From contig BROG01000151.1 of NCBI GenBank assembly GCA_030159075.1, positions 943,501 to 1,007,500 on the forward strand: DNA of 64,000 nucleotides. The letters are read 5' to 3'. Below the pieces are notes generated by a model. The model was not told the DNA's origin, ran no database searches, and worked only from the letters and a program-made list of their open reading frames with translations. The stretch comes from Atrina japonica. Lineage: Eukaryota > Mollusca > Bivalvia > Pterioida > Pinnidae. The first letter of the stretch is position 1. Each line of letters begins with the position of its first letter. Made by a program: the position numbers and the translations under genes. Shown piece by piece: positions 48,121 to 59,989 of this stretch.

Positions 48121-49879
48121 ACCCAAACAAATCAATTTCCACATATTACAATCTTAACACCAAGTCTGTTATAAGGCATTCGATGTTTATATAACTAGAA
48201 TAAAACACACAAATACAAAATGTTGTGTTTTATTCTTGAATCACAGTATTAGATTTCAATGCTTTAACAATCACATTACTTAGCATAATCTTAACCAATT
48301 TCCATAAATTATGTACAATGTTCTGCGACATACATGTACATGTAAGTGTTGGTACATTTCTCGCAAACATGCCAAATATTATCTTTCTCTCACGCAAGAT
48401 GTTTAGCAAAATTTGGATCATAAAATATTAGTAAGAGGAGAGGCATATGTATTATTAACAACATGTATTATCCTATTTATCGGAACAAGTGTTTCGAAGA
48501 TGGTTTTAATGAGACGTACTGTTAATTTCTTTATGTACCTTCTCAAAATATATCAAAACACCTGGATACTAAATTATCTAGATTGCTCATTTTCATTTCA
48601 ATCTATTACACCTTGTTGCCTGACTGAAGATTTTCATTATTTTATCTGTCTGTTGTAAGTATTTCTGGAAACTGTTTTATTAATAGCCCATCTATAATTA
48701 ATTATAGATTATGAGTACACATGTGTCTATATGATGTAGATATTAATATACACCAGGGCATTCAACTGTATGTAACACTCCACTATACAAGAAAGAGAAT
48801 TGCTGATTCTAAAATAAATGCTTATAAAATGAACCTCCTTATAGCCAGGGGTCTATTTTTAACCATACTTTACAATTTCATACAAGCAATATCTAAGGGT
48901 CCAGTACATGTAACATTTAAAATAATAATAAAAAAAAAAGATTATCGACAATTGCATGTGGCCATTATCCCTTGTCTGTGATTAGAACCAATAAAATCCA
49001 AATAACTCATGCCCTCATGCCTAAAATGAGAGAAAATGTCAAATGCTTGAATGTCAAGAGGAGAATCATTGAAATACACATTTTTTGATAAAACACATAA
49101 TTTGTAAAATACAAAGTCCAAGAAAAAAGTAATAATGAATAACATGGGTATATGACGATGTAAATCACGTCATAACAAAATGTCAGTGACACAGTAGGAC
49201 TTTCTGTAAGAAAATGTCAACAAAAAATACTGTTGACATCTTAAATGCTAACAAGTACTAAAGTAATAAAAACTAACAAGTATTGTTATAAACCCACATA
49301 CAAGTTCTACTTGAAGGTGGTAATTAAAAACCCAGTGACCATAAAAATGTGACATTTCTACCCAGAACACGTCATATGTCTTGTCAGTCTTTGATAGTAA
49401 AATATTGGCAGCGGACTTAATCAACAAAGCGAGATTTCAAACACATTCTGGAGAACATTACTCTTCTGTTATCAAGACTCTCCATCTTTTATTTTCTAGT
49501 GTTTGTTGTTTTGGGGATTTTTTTTTGAAGATGTTTTTTTTTTCCTAATCATGCATGCTACTCTAAAAGTTCCATTTTCAAAACTGGCACGGTTATAGGT
49601 TAATACCGTCTTTGATCAGATAACAAAGGTATCCCAACACTTATCTGTTTTCAAAATGATATCAGAAAAACTTTACATTATGATTTTAGCACATATATCC
49701 AGATTAAGGTGGTCAATTTTTAATTCTCAAACTCTACATTAATAAATAATTGTCAAGGTCACAAAACCTGAATCCTTTTGATAATCCCCATCTGATGTTA
49801 AGTAGATTTGTACAAATCATTTGTAGAAATAAGTAACAGAAAACGATAAGAGAATTAAAAAAGACAACCTTTAAAAAAT
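48121..49879. other. Non-coding stretch
   Basis: AT-rich; open frames of 61-86 codons on both strands have no recognisable features. Nothing supported. Confidence 0.45.
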
Positions 49880-50915
49880 CAGACCATGTGTATCAGACCA
49901 CTGGTCAGTAAACAAATCAGACCATTTGTATCAGACCACATAGTTGGTAAACAATTTAGACCACTTGATCTGTAAACAAGTCAGACGATATGTATCAGAT
50001 CACTGGTCAGTAAACAAATCAGACCATGTGTATCAGACCACTGGTCAGTAAAGAAATCAGACCATGTGTATTAGACCACTGGTCAGTAAAGAAATCAGAC
50101 CATGTGTATCAGACCACATAGTTGGTAAACAATTTAGACCACTTGATCTGTAAACAAATCAGACCATGTGTATCAGACCACTTGATCTGTAGACAAATGA
50201 GACCATGTGTATCAGACCACTGGTCAGTAAAAAATGAGACCATGTGTATCAGACCACTGGTCAGTAAACAAATGAGACCATGTGTATCAGACCATTGGTG
50301 AGTAAAGAAATCAGATCATGTGTATCAGACCACATGATCTGTAAACAAATCAGACCATGTGTATCAGACCACTGGTCAGTAAACAAATCAGACCATGTGT
50401 ATCAGACCACTGGTCAGTAAACAAATCAGACCATGTGTATCAGACCACTGGTCAGTAAACATATCAGACCATGTGTATCAGACCATTGGTGAGTAAAGAA
50501 ATCAGATCATGTGTATCAGACCATATGATCTGTAAACAAATCAGACCATGTGTATCAGACCACTGGTCAGTAAACAAATCAGACCATTGTATCAGACCAC
50601 ATAGTTGGTAAACAATTTAGACCACTTGATCTGTAAACAAGTCAGACGATATGTATCAGATCACTGGTCAGTAAACAAATCAGACCATGTGTATCAGACC
50701 ACTGGTCAGTAAACAAATCAGACCATGTGTATCAGACCACTGGTCAGTAAACAAAAGAGACCATGTGTATCAGACCACTGGCCAGTAAACAAATCAGACC
50801 ATGTGTATCAGACCACTGGTCAGTAAACAAATCAGACCATGTGTATCAGACCACTGGTCAGTAAACAAATCAGACCATGTGTATCAGACCACATGATTGG
50901 TAAACAAATCCAGTT
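49880..50915. repeat. Minisatellite, about 38-bp unit
   Basis: AAATCAGACCATGTGTATCA GACCACTGGTCAGTAAAC with a variant CACATAGTTGGTAAACAATT that recurs at 49935, 50115 and 50598. GACCACTGGTC is itself a palindrome. Confidence 0.93.
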
Positions 50916-51149
50916 GACAATATCTTCCCATGAAATAACAGTACCTCATGTATGTAGGTAAAAACCACTAGTCAACTTAAGTGATAAGGTTTTCAGGAAA
51001 TAAATGAGTAAAAAGCTTGTCACTCGTCATGAATAAGAAGCTCTTACTGTAGAAAATTGCCCTGTAATCATAACTATGTCTTTGACAAATTAGGCCCAGT
51101 TAGATTTATGGCAACGAAAGGAAAAGGAGGTGGAAGAAAACCCAAGGAA
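50916..51149. other. Non-coding spacer between arrays
   Basis: Nothing seen. Confidence 0.5.
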
Positions 51150-51905
51150 GAATTTTATCCTGATAATAGTCAAAGAACAAATTACCCTATACTGAAATCA
51201 TATATGGGACAAATTACCCTGTACTGAAGTTATAGATGGAACAAATTACCCTGTACTGAAGCCATTATAGATGGAATAAATTACCTTGTACTGAATTCAG
51301 AGATGGCACAAGTGACCCTGTACCAACATCATAGATAGAACAAATTACCCTGTACTGAAGTCACAGATGGAACAAATTACCTTGTACTGAAGTCATAGAT
51401 GGAACAAATTACCCTGTACTGAAGTCATAGATGGAACAAATTACACTGTACTGAAGTCATAGATGGAACAAATTACACTGTACTGAAGTCACAGATGGAA
51501 CAAATTACACTGTACTGAAGTCATAGATGGAACAAATTACCCTGTACTGAAGACATATACAATGCAGTGAAATCATAGAAGGAAAAATTACCCTGTACTG
51601 AAGACATATACACTGTACTGAAGTCATAGATGGAACAAATTACCCTGTACTGAAGTCATAGATGATACAAATTACCCTGTAATGAACACATATATACTGT
51701 ACTGAAGTCATAGAAGGAACAAATTACCCTGTACTGAAGACATATACACTGTACTGATGTCACACATGGTACAAATTACCCTGTACTGAAGACATATATG
51801 GTACAAATTACCCTGTATTTAAGTCATAAATGGAACAAATTACACTGTGCTGATGTCATAAATGGAACGAATTACACTGCTGATGTCATGCATGTAAGTT
51901 TCTCC
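51150..51905. repeat. 32-bp minisatellite, array 1
   Basis: CTGTACTGAAGTCATAGATG plus GAACAAATTACC, about 20 copies, some carrying an extra ACATATACACTGTACTGAAG segment. It is related to the array at 54130-54920. Confidence 0.9.
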
Positions 51906-52264
51906 TAAACTAAAGTCATACATCCAACCAGAAACATAAATAACAGAGATTCAGAAATTCCCATTCCTAAGAGTGAAAGGCTGGGTTCTCATGTGTAATC
52001 TGTGATTTTAGAGAGTTTAGTTTGAGCAGTGAATATCACAGCTAAACATGAGACATTTAAACTCACTGTATAAACATTCAACCCAAAAGGATATAAATGT
52101 ACCAAGGAAACTAATAAACAATATAAATTGTTATTGGATCTCAGTTGTATTAATAAAATGATCATGTTTATAGTTAGAATAAAGCTGTAATTAAATCTAA
52201 AATATCGCACTGGATAGGGTAATTTGTGTCAGATTAAATGACCGTTGGAGAAGTTGTAGTTCTT

Positions 52265-53250
52265 TGAGCATTAGATGATTATTTTACATCAAAATAATAT
52301 TTTCTTTACACCAAATAAGTCTCAAAACATGTGAGAATTGCTTTTGGGCACTTAATTTCATATCTGTTACATAATAAAGCATTTCTGCTGGTTTGAAATG
52401 AGTCAAATTTATGATAATTTCTGAAATAGGAAATGATGTGTGAGTAAGGGGTAGTTTTTTGCATCAGGGCCCGAAGTCACCAAATTTACCCAATACTCGA
52501 GCTCAACTTTTATCTTATTATTTTGACTACATGTATGTAGCTGATTGTAAAACTTCCGAATTTGAGTGAATAGGATACATATTACAATTTTACATCATTC
52601 ACAATACATTTCTGCTTCACACTTCCGATTTTCCTGTAAAAAAAACCCAAAAACGGATAAATATATATTGAGTACGGTACTCAAAATTTGAGTATGTACT
52701 CAAACAATTTTATAATATTTCTGAAGTGTTCTTAAAGCGAGCATCAACTTTCATCACTATTTACTACTGTATGCTGTCAATACACAAACTTGTTCAGTAA
52801 CAGAATGAATTTGGCATGCTTTTGCCTTAAAATCACGAAAAGTTAGTTGATCTCGAGTACTAAGTAAATTTGGAGACTTTGGGCCCAAATGATAATTTCA
52901 GGTTAAAATGATATTTCCTTTAAACAATATGTCCCTACTCAAAACATTTCAGTATTGCTTTCAGGCACTGATTTGTATATCTGTTACATAATGGCATTTC
53001 TACAGATTTGAAATGAGTCGAACTTAGGATAATTTCCGACAAAGAAAATGATGTGTGTGTAAGGGATAGGGGTAGATTTAACATCAAATGATTATTTAAG
53101 GTTAAAATGATATTAATCTCTTACATGATATAAGTTTCACACCCGTAATACAATAAAACATTTCTACAGGTTTGAAACGACAATTTCTGAGAAAAATAAT
53201 ACAAACTAGGGCAAAGTGGTAGATTTTTCAGCATAAAAATAATTTTATAT
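52265..53250. repeat. Three-copy tandem repeat, about 150-200 bp
   Basis: Each copy holds GGTTAAAATGATATTTYCTT, CTCAAAACATTT, ATATCTGTTACATAATGGCA, TTTCTACAGGTTTGAAATGA and AAATGATGTGTGTGTAAGGG. Copies begin near 52268, 52887 and 53080. The GGGCCC-ended MITE lies between copies 1 and 2. Confidence 0.7.
52467..52886. mobile_element. MITE with GGGCCC ends, copy 2
   Basis: Left GGGCCCGAAGTCACCAAATT; right, reversed, GGGCCCAAAGTCTCCAAATT. Both continue into TACYYARTACTCGAG(C/A)TCAAC. It matches copy 1 (4067-4481) in length and subterminal sequence. It lies at a junction of the surrounding tandem repeat whose uninterrupted version is visible at about 53075-53095. Confidence 0.75.
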
Positions 53251-53695
53251 ACATGTATTAGCAGTAATTCCATATTATGTAAGTATTATTACACAAAAGC
53301 ATTATTTTGAGTGTTATTCTAATGCTACGTATGATTTATATGCTGAAGTCTTTCATAACACACAAAAAAAAACATGCAAACATGACAACTGACTTTATGT
53401 GCATAAGACATAAGATAAGTACATGTATTTTATCAGTTTATTTTTCATTAATGTTTTTCTTTTGTCTTTTTTATTCTAATCTTGGAGATTTTTATTACTT
53501 ATGACTAAGTTTGTGTCCACCCAGATATATACATGGACAAAGCACCAATGGGATTATACTTTATGACCACACCGGCCATCCAACAAGAAGGTGGGAAAAA
53601 CTTAAGTACTTGAGACTGAAGCATCGCTGTTGTAATGTTACTACTTTGGTCCTGGAGAACAGTTACTGATAAATAAAAGAAATAAGGAAACAGAA
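53251..53695. other. Non-coding stretch
   Basis: Nothing supported. Confidence 0.5.
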
Positions 53696-54123
53696 TACAG
53701 TAAATTGGGATATTTTGGTGTCACTAAAATTTGGCCACTTTGGTCATAAAATGAAGGGTTATTTTTTGGCCAGTTAAATTTTGGCCATTCACGTTTATAT
53801 CGTGTTTAAATTTGGCCTATCATCAAACCTTGGTCTTACGGCATTGAACATTCCAGGTAGCTGAAATATTAAAATATTAAAAGTACCAAGTAATTTGTTC
53901 TTATATGTCACAGAGTACTAAATTAAGATCAACATTTACAGGGTTATTTTAAAAATTCCTTATTTTTTCATAAAAAAACACTCAGATATTTAATATTTTT
54001 AAAACCATCAGCAGAAACATTTTTTTACTGTATATATTTTAGAGAGTTTAATTTTGGCCATTTAAATAGGGTGGCCAAATTGGCCAAAATTAAACAATGG
54101 CCAAAATATCCCAATTTATGGTA
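53696..54123. mobile_element. MITE with CAGTAAATTGGGATATTTTG ends
   Basis: Left TACAGTAAATTGGGATATTT TGG; right, reversed, TACCATAAATTGGGATATTT TGG. AATTTGGCCA or TTTTGGCCAA recurs at least eight times in both orientations inside. TA lies at both edges. Length about 428 bp; probably Tc1/mariner or pogo type. Confidence 0.7.
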
Positions 54124-54129
54124 GTTAAC

Positions 54130-54920
54130 TGTTAAATGTAAATGTAACGATTCCCCTGTACTGATGTCATACATGTAACAATTCCCCTGTACTGAAGTCA
54201 TACATTGTACATGTGACAAATTCTTCTGTACTGAATTGAAGTCCTAGACATAACAAATTCTCCTGTACAGAAGTCCTAGACGTAACAAATTCTCCTGTAC
54301 AGAAGTCCTAGATGTAACAAATTCTCCTGTACAGAAGTCCTAGATGTAACAAATTCTCCTGTACAGAAGTCCTAGATGTAACAAATTCTCCTGTACAGAA
54401 GTCCTAGACATAACAAATTCTCCTGTACAGAAGTCCTAGGTGTAACAAATTCTCCTGTACAGAAGTCCTAGATGTAACAAATTCTCCTGTACAGAAGTCC
54501 TAGACATAACAAATTCTCCTGTACAGAAGTCCTAGACATAACAAATTCTCCTGTACAGAAGTCCTAGACATAACAAATTCTCCTGTACAGAAGTCCTAGA
54601 TGTAACAAATTCTCCTGTACTGAACTGAAGTCCTAGATACATGTATAACAAATTCTCCTGTAGTCAGTCATACATGTAACAATTCCTCTGTACTAATGCC
54701 ATACATGTAATGATTCCCCTGTACAAATTCTTCTGTACTGAATTGAAGTCCTAGATGTAAATAATTCTCCTGCACTGAATTCATTCATTTAAACAATTGC
54801 CTATACTGAAGTCAGAGATGTAGCAAAGTTTTCCATACTAAAGTCTTGCATATAACACATTCTCCTATACAGAATTCATAAATGTAACAATTTTCCTGAA
54901 CTGCAGTCATACATGTACAT
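54130..54920. repeat. 32-bp minisatellite, array 2
   Basis: CTGTACAGAAGTCCTAGATG plus TAACAAATTCTC, highly homogeneous at 54240-54620. The unit differs from array 1 at about six of 32 positions. Confidence 0.92.
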
Positions 54921-55654
54921 TAATTGATTATCTTACACTGAAATCATTTATATGCCCATAGAAAAATGTCTTAAAATGATGGTCATACTAACCATAACTA
55001 TACCATAAAAATCTTGCAAAAAGGATATGTCTGAGTTTAGGTATAAAACATTTATGTCCTCTTTCTGAGCAATAAATATATAAGATTAAATCATTTCACA
55101 TGAACTCAATAACCTTATTGTATCCTAATGAACCCAGTAGTGTAATACAATGTAATAGACTGAAGCAGGAATAGCTGACCAAGAATCACTGGCACACACA
55201 ATATAGGGATTGTATCAGAATTTTCTGATTGAATCTACTGATTAAGAAATGGATTGGGTCATTAACATAAGCCTACAAGGGACAATATCATGCAAATATT
55301 AATGAATGTAGTTGCTGATTTTACTGATTAGGGAGTTCAGCCACTGAATTAGCTTTAATAATTGCTCCCTGTGGCATTATGATCACTATGAGGAGAAATT
55401 AGAATCTAATGTCTGGCTTTGAATACTGTGACTACTGATGCAAAAAGGTGCATAAATAAACTACTGGTGAGTAGGCCAAAAAGAAATCTAGAACTCTCTA
55501 GTGGACTGCTAGGGTTCGGATCAACAGCGGAGACAAATGCATGGTGTTATATGGTATGGTGTTTTATGCCCCACTTAACTCGAACTGCAGTGCCCTCTAT
55601 CCACTATCGTTTCTCAAGGTTAATGGAGCAATCGGAGATTGGCGTAATATAATG
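54921..55654. other. Non-coding stretch
   Basis: A GC-richer patch at 55440-55640 resembles repeat sequence (CTCGAACTGCAGTGCCCTCT) but no family is recognised. Confidence 0.4.
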
Positions 55655-56045
55655 ACTGGTATTATTCGGGTTATGCCACACTCAACAATTTTACAATATG
55701 GTGATGGCCAGTTTTACAATGTAACTGGGATAACACTATCAGCCCCTTCTATATGGTAACTGACAAAATTTCTCATAAAATCAGCTTAGCTTTCATCGGG
55801 ACTCAAACTTGAGCTGACTAGTATGAGACCCCAATGACCTATCGCCAAATGCCCGACAAGGCACCTTTTGGCAAACTTTTCCATTATGACGTCACAATCA
55901 AATGGCCCTTCAAGCATATGGGTGTTTATGATGTCACAATCGAAGGATGTCAAAAACGCACATGGAGAGCCACGTGTCAGACATTTGGCGATAGGTCAGT
56001 TGTAAACTGATGCTCTTATAATTCAGCCACATAGGCTTTCCATGG
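55655..56045 (-). mobile_element. SINE family 1, interrupted by a MITE
   Basis: On the minus strand: GTGGCTGAATTATAAGAGCA (A-box region), interruption, then CAAGTTTGAGTCCCGATG (B box), AAGCTAAGCTGATTTTATGA, TATCCCAGTTACATTGTAAA, and GTAAAATTGTTGAGTGTGGC. The order matches the full-length copy at 25866-26128. Confidence 0.65.
55835..55998. mobile_element. MITE, TGACCTATCGCCAAATG ends
   Basis: TGACCTATCGCCAAATGCCC GACA at the left and, reversed, TGACCTATCGCCAAATGTCT GACA at the right. The 164-bp element contains two more near-identical ATGACGTCACAATC and ATGATGTCACAATC phrases. It sits between the A and B boxes of a SINE. Confidence 0.75.
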
Positions 56046-57642
56046 GTTTCTATAGTAGATATAGGGAATAGATGGTTAGTGACAGGTGAAAGCCACATTC
56101 TGGGAAGTAATGTTCATTAATAAACTTTTCTGTACTCTCTTAATGCATATTCGTATGAACTTTGTTGTATTTTCAAAGTCCTATTCCAGCTAATTAGTTA
56201 ATTAATCGTAGAAAACACCTAACACATTTATCTATTTATAAATGGTAAGGTGTTGCCGATTACGTGGTGACGCTCTTCTGAGCGTGTTTGTTTCACTGTC
56301 TAGGACAATCCAGACAAGTGGAACACCAATCAAATGCTCTGGAACACTGTACTGGACAAGCAATTTAGCCATAAACTTAGTGAATTATGTAAATTTTATC
56401 GACATCTTTGAAATAACTACTTCCTGCCCTGGTACATTCAATTGTAAAATGTTCTGAGACTGTGCCAGAAAAGTACTCTCGCAGTGGATTGAGCACACCC
56501 TTTATATTACTCGTTCACCAGGGTAAATTTAAGAATTCCTACAGAATCCCCCTAATAACTCCATTAATTCATCAAATTTTAAAATTTTTTCTTCATTTTC
56601 ATCAGTTAGCAGTGGTTTTATATAGGAAAATATAAAAAATTACAATAACATCCAGAAAATTACAAGAACATCCTTTAAAATACAGGTTGTATTGGGAAAA
56701 AAGTTAAGAAAAACAATATTGGTGAGACTTGTCAAGTTTTTTTCTCACCTGTTTATATTGTTCACATTTTTTAATTTGATTTACATATCTCTATTTCATT
56801 GGTAGTTTAGTTTTATAGTTTTTCACTTGTTTTGATTTCTATTTTGATAACCATGTAGCATTTATTTCATATTCCTGGTTGTGTATGTGGTTGTGTGTTT
56901 GCATGTGAGTGTATACATTGCATGTGTGTGTGTTATTTATGTTACTTAAATTTGTTAGTCCTGAGGAAGGGACATGTCTTGATAATTTGACTTCAATTTT
57001 GTCCATGCCATTAAGTGATTTTAGTGCTTTATACAATTCTTTTCATGACTTGTATCTATTTGCTATAGATTTGATACCCCATGATATACAGTGTTATTGG
57101 TTTTAGTGCTTTTGTGCAAATATATATACATGTATAAATAGTATGACATAAATGAGCTCGCAAAATTTATTTTCACTATATGGTCTTAGTAAATTTGTGT
57201 TTTTTCAATAACTCCTCTAGAATTTGTTCTTTATCTAATTTTAACAAAAATTGATTCACAGGAAGGTGAAGTCTTATTCCATGTGTTCTAGAAATCACAT
57301 TGCAATCTATTTGTTATTTCAGGAGGAATACACTATTCTTTGTGGGAGTAAAATTCTAGCATGTCATTTTGATGTTTATTACAAAGTTGATTGAATGGAT
57401 ATATGATGTAATTCATAAACACCAAAATAAAACCATTCATACTTTCAAGTAATATATGGATGTAGTCTTACAAAAATATTATCAAAATTAGGCCCAGACT
57501 TCCGGGGTTAAAAGTGCCATTTTTCATTTATTTTGGGTATCTACCAAATTCAGAGGACAAAATCAAACAAATGCAGATTTATTAAGATTATACATTGTTT
57601 ATAGTGAAATTCATTTTTTCAAACTCACCTATGTCGAAATAC
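56046..57642. other. Non-coding stretch
   Basis: An open frame at 56242-56457 (71 codons, Cys-rich) lacks splice context and is not called. Otherwise nothing supported. Confidence 0.4.
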
Positions 57643-57754
<112 letters not shown>

Positions 57755-57927
57755 TACAGTAAATCATGCTATAGTGCCCACATCTATATAAGGATTACCT
57801 GTTTATAAAGGCCAGTTTTTTCAAGTCCCTTGAATGCATACTTCAACTAAATTGAACCTGGGTATAAGGGTCACCTGCACATAAAGGTCAATATTTTCTG
57901 GTCCCTTGGGAGGCCCCTGAGGTTTCA

Positions 57928-57932
<5 letters not shown>
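57755..57932. mobile_element. Pogo-like MITE
   Basis: Left TACAGTAAATCATGCTATAG; right, reversed, TACAGTGAAACCTCAGGGGC. The repeated internal phrase TATAAGGRTYACCTG then TATAAAGG occurs in both halves. 178 bp, (TA)n on both sides. Confidence 0.55.

Positions 57933-58000
<68 letters not shown>
57931..58000. repeat. (TA)n microsatellite
   Basis: Pure TA between two MITEs. Confidence 0.95.
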
Positions 58001-58005
<5 letters not shown>

Positions 58006-58496
58006 GATTCCACTTACCTGCATACCTGATAATTGCATATTCCTGTTAATTGCATAAGAACTCAAAACACAAAACTGTTTCCTATCTCTTAGGCCCATAT
58101 GTTAAACCTTTTAATTACATAGGTTAAACTAAGAATTCCTATTAATTGCCGAAGATATTTCCCAAAATGGGGAGAAATGTACTGATAACAGTAAAAAGTT
58201 ACATGTGGAAATACCATTTTAATAGAAATGAAAATTTTGCTTTTATGACATTATTGTACCATAATGCTAAATTAAATCCCACTACTATTGTGCCTAGGAT
58301 GTTTATAGTGTGCCTAGGATGTTTATAGTGTGCCTAGGATGTTTATAGTAGTATTAAATATGCAAATGAAAGTAGTAGATGAACATGAATCATCGCTGTT
58401 CACTAAAATTCTCTATTCCTGTTAACTGCATGTTCCTGTTATTTGCATAATTTTCTGTGGCATTTTGGCTATGTAATTAAGGAGAATCCACTGTGT
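58001..58496. mobile_element. Pogo-like MITE with subterminal TTGCAT repeats
   Basis: AGTTGATTCCACTTACCTGC ATA (left) and, reversed, AGTGGATTCTCCTTAATTAC ATA (right) match at 17 of 23 positions. ATTCCTGTTAATTGCAT-type phrases occur twice near each end. (TA)n flanks both sides. Confidence 0.55.
58289..58348. repeat. Triplicated 18-mer
   Basis: GTGCCTAGGATGTTTATA occurs three times in tandem inside the MITE above. Confidence 0.9.
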
Positions 58497-58507
58497 ATAT
58501 ATATATA

Positions 58508-58573
<66 letters not shown>

Positions 58574-58615
58574 GTGTATATATATATATATATGTATATA
58601 TTTGTAAGAAAAGTA
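58494..58615. repeat. (TA)n microsatellite
   Basis: TA with short interruptions at about 58515 and 58571. Confidence 0.93.
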
Positions 58616-59989
58616 ATTTTGCTTACTCATATCTTGAAGTGCCCCTGACTGCTAATTTGGGTAATTTTCAATACTGTTGTACACAATAATATACACATTT
58701 TCAGCAAAATAAATTGGGAATGTTAACTCAGGATTCATTTTGCTACTAAGATTCAGCATTTTAAATGTCTGTAAATTCTAACTAAAATCACAGACATACT
58801 ATCAACTCTAGATCTATTGCTTGCTATATTCCATTGTCCTTGACCATATCTAAATTATGAAAGCAGCCTGAGGGAAAGTTTCCTGTTAATAGTTTTTATT
58901 ACTTTATCATTTCCATCATTAATACAAGTTTTTACGACAATCAAAATTTACCTGGGTAGTCAAAGAGTTTATTTTACACGTATCTGATATATTACCTTTG
59001 TCTGGTGTCTTTTTGATTTTATATCATGACATGTGGTTAATGGTAACATAAAAACGCAGCAACATGTTCCCATTCTACATTTATCTTAGGCCAAAAATAC
59101 AAAACATTTGTTAGAAAAACGATGTGACCCAACTGTCATTTTTTTCCCCCGACTTGCATGCATTTTTCTTTACTGATAAAAAATCTGAAATTTGGTCCCA
59201 TTTACATATTAAAAGAGACCTTTTAATGATAACCACAGTTCTGTAACTTTGCACAGCAAAACAACAGATTCCTGGAAAACAATGTCAAGAGACAACCCGT
59301 ACTGTGATGACGTTACCGACTGCTGGTACACGTATCTGTATCATTTTACTGTCCAAAGTTATAGGACCGCAGTAATCATGAAAAGGTCTACAACAAAAAT
59401 TAATTACAATAAAAAAATTGGCCTACCAAACAACCTACTTCTAAAGCTACTAGTCCGGACACATCAAACAAATAATTTTTTAATGATGGCCTCAAAGTGA
59501 CATATAATTTCACTTTGTTTTCTTTGAAAATAAAACTGAAAAAAAACCAAAAAAAAAAACAAAAGAATAACAACCGGTACAGACAAAATAAATACAAAGT
59601 CTACATCCTTTTTACCTGTACAAATCAGATTTCTACACTATGATACACAATACAATGGTTGATAACATATTCAACAATTTAAGTACACAAAGGTTACAAT
59701 GTACATACATGTATATGCAAACAACTTCAATAATCCGTGTGGGCATATAATAGCTGGAGATACAAAAACAAGAATATTCACAGGAGTGGATCCAGAACTT
59801 TATCAACTATGAAGGTTCTTCGAAAGAGTCCAGTGACATTCCTTTTGGAATTCATATGCTCCCCCTGACATTTTTGAACTTTTGAAGATGTGTGACTCCA
59901 TTTTCTAGCTTCAAAACACCAGTCTATTCAAAACCTATCAATGTGTAATGCAACAGAAGTGTCTGTCACCAATGTACATTACAATGTAC
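58616..59989. other. Non-coding stretch
   Basis: The open frame at 59249-59500 includes MSRDNPYCDDVTDCWYTYLY, whose composition is protein-like, but no splice site, domain or poly(A) context supports it. Confidence 0.35.

Noticed and set aside
56242..56457. 71-codon Cys-rich open frame
   Set aside because: No family resemblance, no clear splice sites and no poly(A) context.
59249..59500. 83-codon open frame with a protein-like first half
   Set aside because: No supporting signals; the length is within what chance allows in this window.
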